Positions 31,751-32,178 of a DNA stretch of 32,178 nt are shown piece by piece; within the stretch, counting starts at the first letter, position 1, and every line of letters starts with the position of its first letter. A program made the position numbers and the translations under genes. The notes under the pieces were generated by a model that had not been told where the DNA came from, did no database searches, and was given only the letters and a program-made list of their open reading frames with translations. Origin of the DNA: Fibrobacter sp. GTDB lineage: Bacteria > Fibrobacterota > Fibrobacteria > Fibrobacterales > Fibrobacteraceae. The stretch lies in assembly GCA_024399035.1 (NCBI GenBank), contig JAKSID010000033.1:1-32178 (forward strand), given 5' to 3'.

Positions 31751-32066
31751 GAGCCGAGAGTCGCAGGCAAGTTTACTTGCCTATGACCGAGGCGACGAAG
31801 TGCGTGCGCTGTTGCGCAACGCCTAGGAGCCGAGAGTCGCAGGCAAATCATTGCCTATGACCGAGGCGACGAAGTGCGTGCACCGTAGGTGCAACGCCTG
31901 GGTGCCGAGAGTCGCAGGCAAATCATTGCCTATGACCGAGGCGACGAAGTGCGTGCACCGTAGGTGCAACGCCTGGGAGCCGAGAGTCGCAGGCAAGTTT
32001 TCTTGCCTATGACCGAGGCGACGAAGTGCGTGCGCTGTTGCGCAACGCCTAGGAGCCGAGAGTCGC
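31741..32066 (+). repeat. Tandem 75/76-bp structured repeat, four copies and a fraction
   Basis: Units are 31741-31816 (76 bp), 31817-31891 (75), 31892-31966 (75), 31967-32042 (76) and a partial copy 32043-32066, each starting CAACGCCTRG. Every full unit can fold two hairpins: A, with arms AGGCAAG/CTTGCCT or AGGCAA/TTGCCT around a four-base loop; and B, at the unit junction, with GCGC/GCGC or GCACC/GGTGC above a shared GCGT/ACGC base. The variants change both arms together. GTCGC and GCGAC enclose hairpin A. Nothing resembling a gene is supported here. The stretch after the array up to the terminator (32067-32131) holds nothing recognisable. Confidence 0.93.
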
Positions 32067-32131
32067 GACCAAACAGAAAGTGCCAACGTCGCACAATTCA
32101 GTTTAGAAAAGTCCGCGGAATGATTGATGTG

Positions 32132-32165
32132 AACCCCGAAAGTTGGACAAAACTTTCGGGGTTTT
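32132..32165 (+). terminator. Strong terminator downstream of the repeat array
   Basis: A 13-bp perfect stem (AACCCCGAAAGTT, 32132-32144; AACTTTCGGGGTT, 32151-32163) with loop GGACAA, followed by T. It probably ends the giant lipoprotein operon and leaves the repeat array inside the transcript's 3' untranslated region. Confidence 0.88.
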
Positions 32166-32178
32166 CATGTATAAAAAA

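Noticed and set aside
31741..32066. CRISPR array
   Set aside because: The copies are directly tandem at 75/76 bp with no variable spacers, and no cas genes are present.
31823..32086. An 87-codon minus-strand reading frame with 25-residue internal repeats inside the repeat array
   Set aside because: The apparent protein repeat is just the 75-bp DNA unit read through; the 76-bp units shift the frame, there is no ribosome site or promoter, and hairpin pairing explains the conservation better.

Overview
The window looks like a chromosomal segment of a Fibrobacter-type bacterium (Fibrobacterota, fibre-degrading gut or rumen lineage). Evidence: two members of the Fibrobacter-expanded TIGR02147/DUF4423 family, serine-rich linkers in secreted proteins, a pectate lyase and an M6 protease that both end in a type-IX-secretion-like tail, and many lipoproteins. 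There is no phage, transposase, CRISPR array, rRNA or tRNA. The genus comes from family recognition, not from a database search.

Layout. 1-3.8 kb: housekeeping genes miaA, pdxJ and truA, with a divergent-polysaccharide-deacetylase-like protein upstream of pdxJ. 3.8-6.4 kb: a membrane-anchored protein with an HTH-like tail and a GAF/GGDEF protein whose GGDEF signature is broken. 6.5-9.1 kb: a TIGR03960/DUF2344 radical SAM protein. 9.2-13.9 kb: a small barrel-like outer-membrane protein, a 70-aa protein, a LOG-family protein, a soluble Ser/Thr kinase and a TPR membrane protein. 14.0-17.6 kb: a secreted PL1 pectate lyase, divergent from a TIGR02147 gene. 17.7-19.9 kb: a three-gene operon of small lipoprotein, SPASM radical SAM enzyme and serine-rich lipoprotein. 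20.1-22.2 kb: an M6 metalloprotease. 22.4-24.9 kb: a TIGR02147 gene overlapping a lipoprotein gene. 25.0-31.8 kb: a prepilin peptidase, then a 1770-residue PKD-like lipoprotein followed after one base by a DUF6941-like gene. 31.7-32.1 kb: four and a fraction copies of a 75/76-bp repeat with conserved hairpins.

The strongest candidates for new biology are: (1) the radical SAM/lipoprotein operon, in which the maturase lies between two different lipoproteins that both carry Tyr-Gly motifs; (2) a genome-style rule, seen at seven start codons, in which a TANNNT -10 box ends exactly six bases before the ATG, implying leaderless mRNAs, while genes inside operons use Shine-Dalgarno sites; (3) the 3' tandem repeat, whose two hairpins keep pairing through compensatory changes and whose first copy supplies the stop codon of the preceding gene; and (4) a possible small RNA with a CUCCUCCU stretch near 4.94-5.0 kb. 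PdxJ carries Arg in place of the third catalytic residue, and the GGDEF protein is probably non-catalytic.

Most transcription units are closed by clear hairpin terminators, several placed between convergent genes and likely working in both directions.
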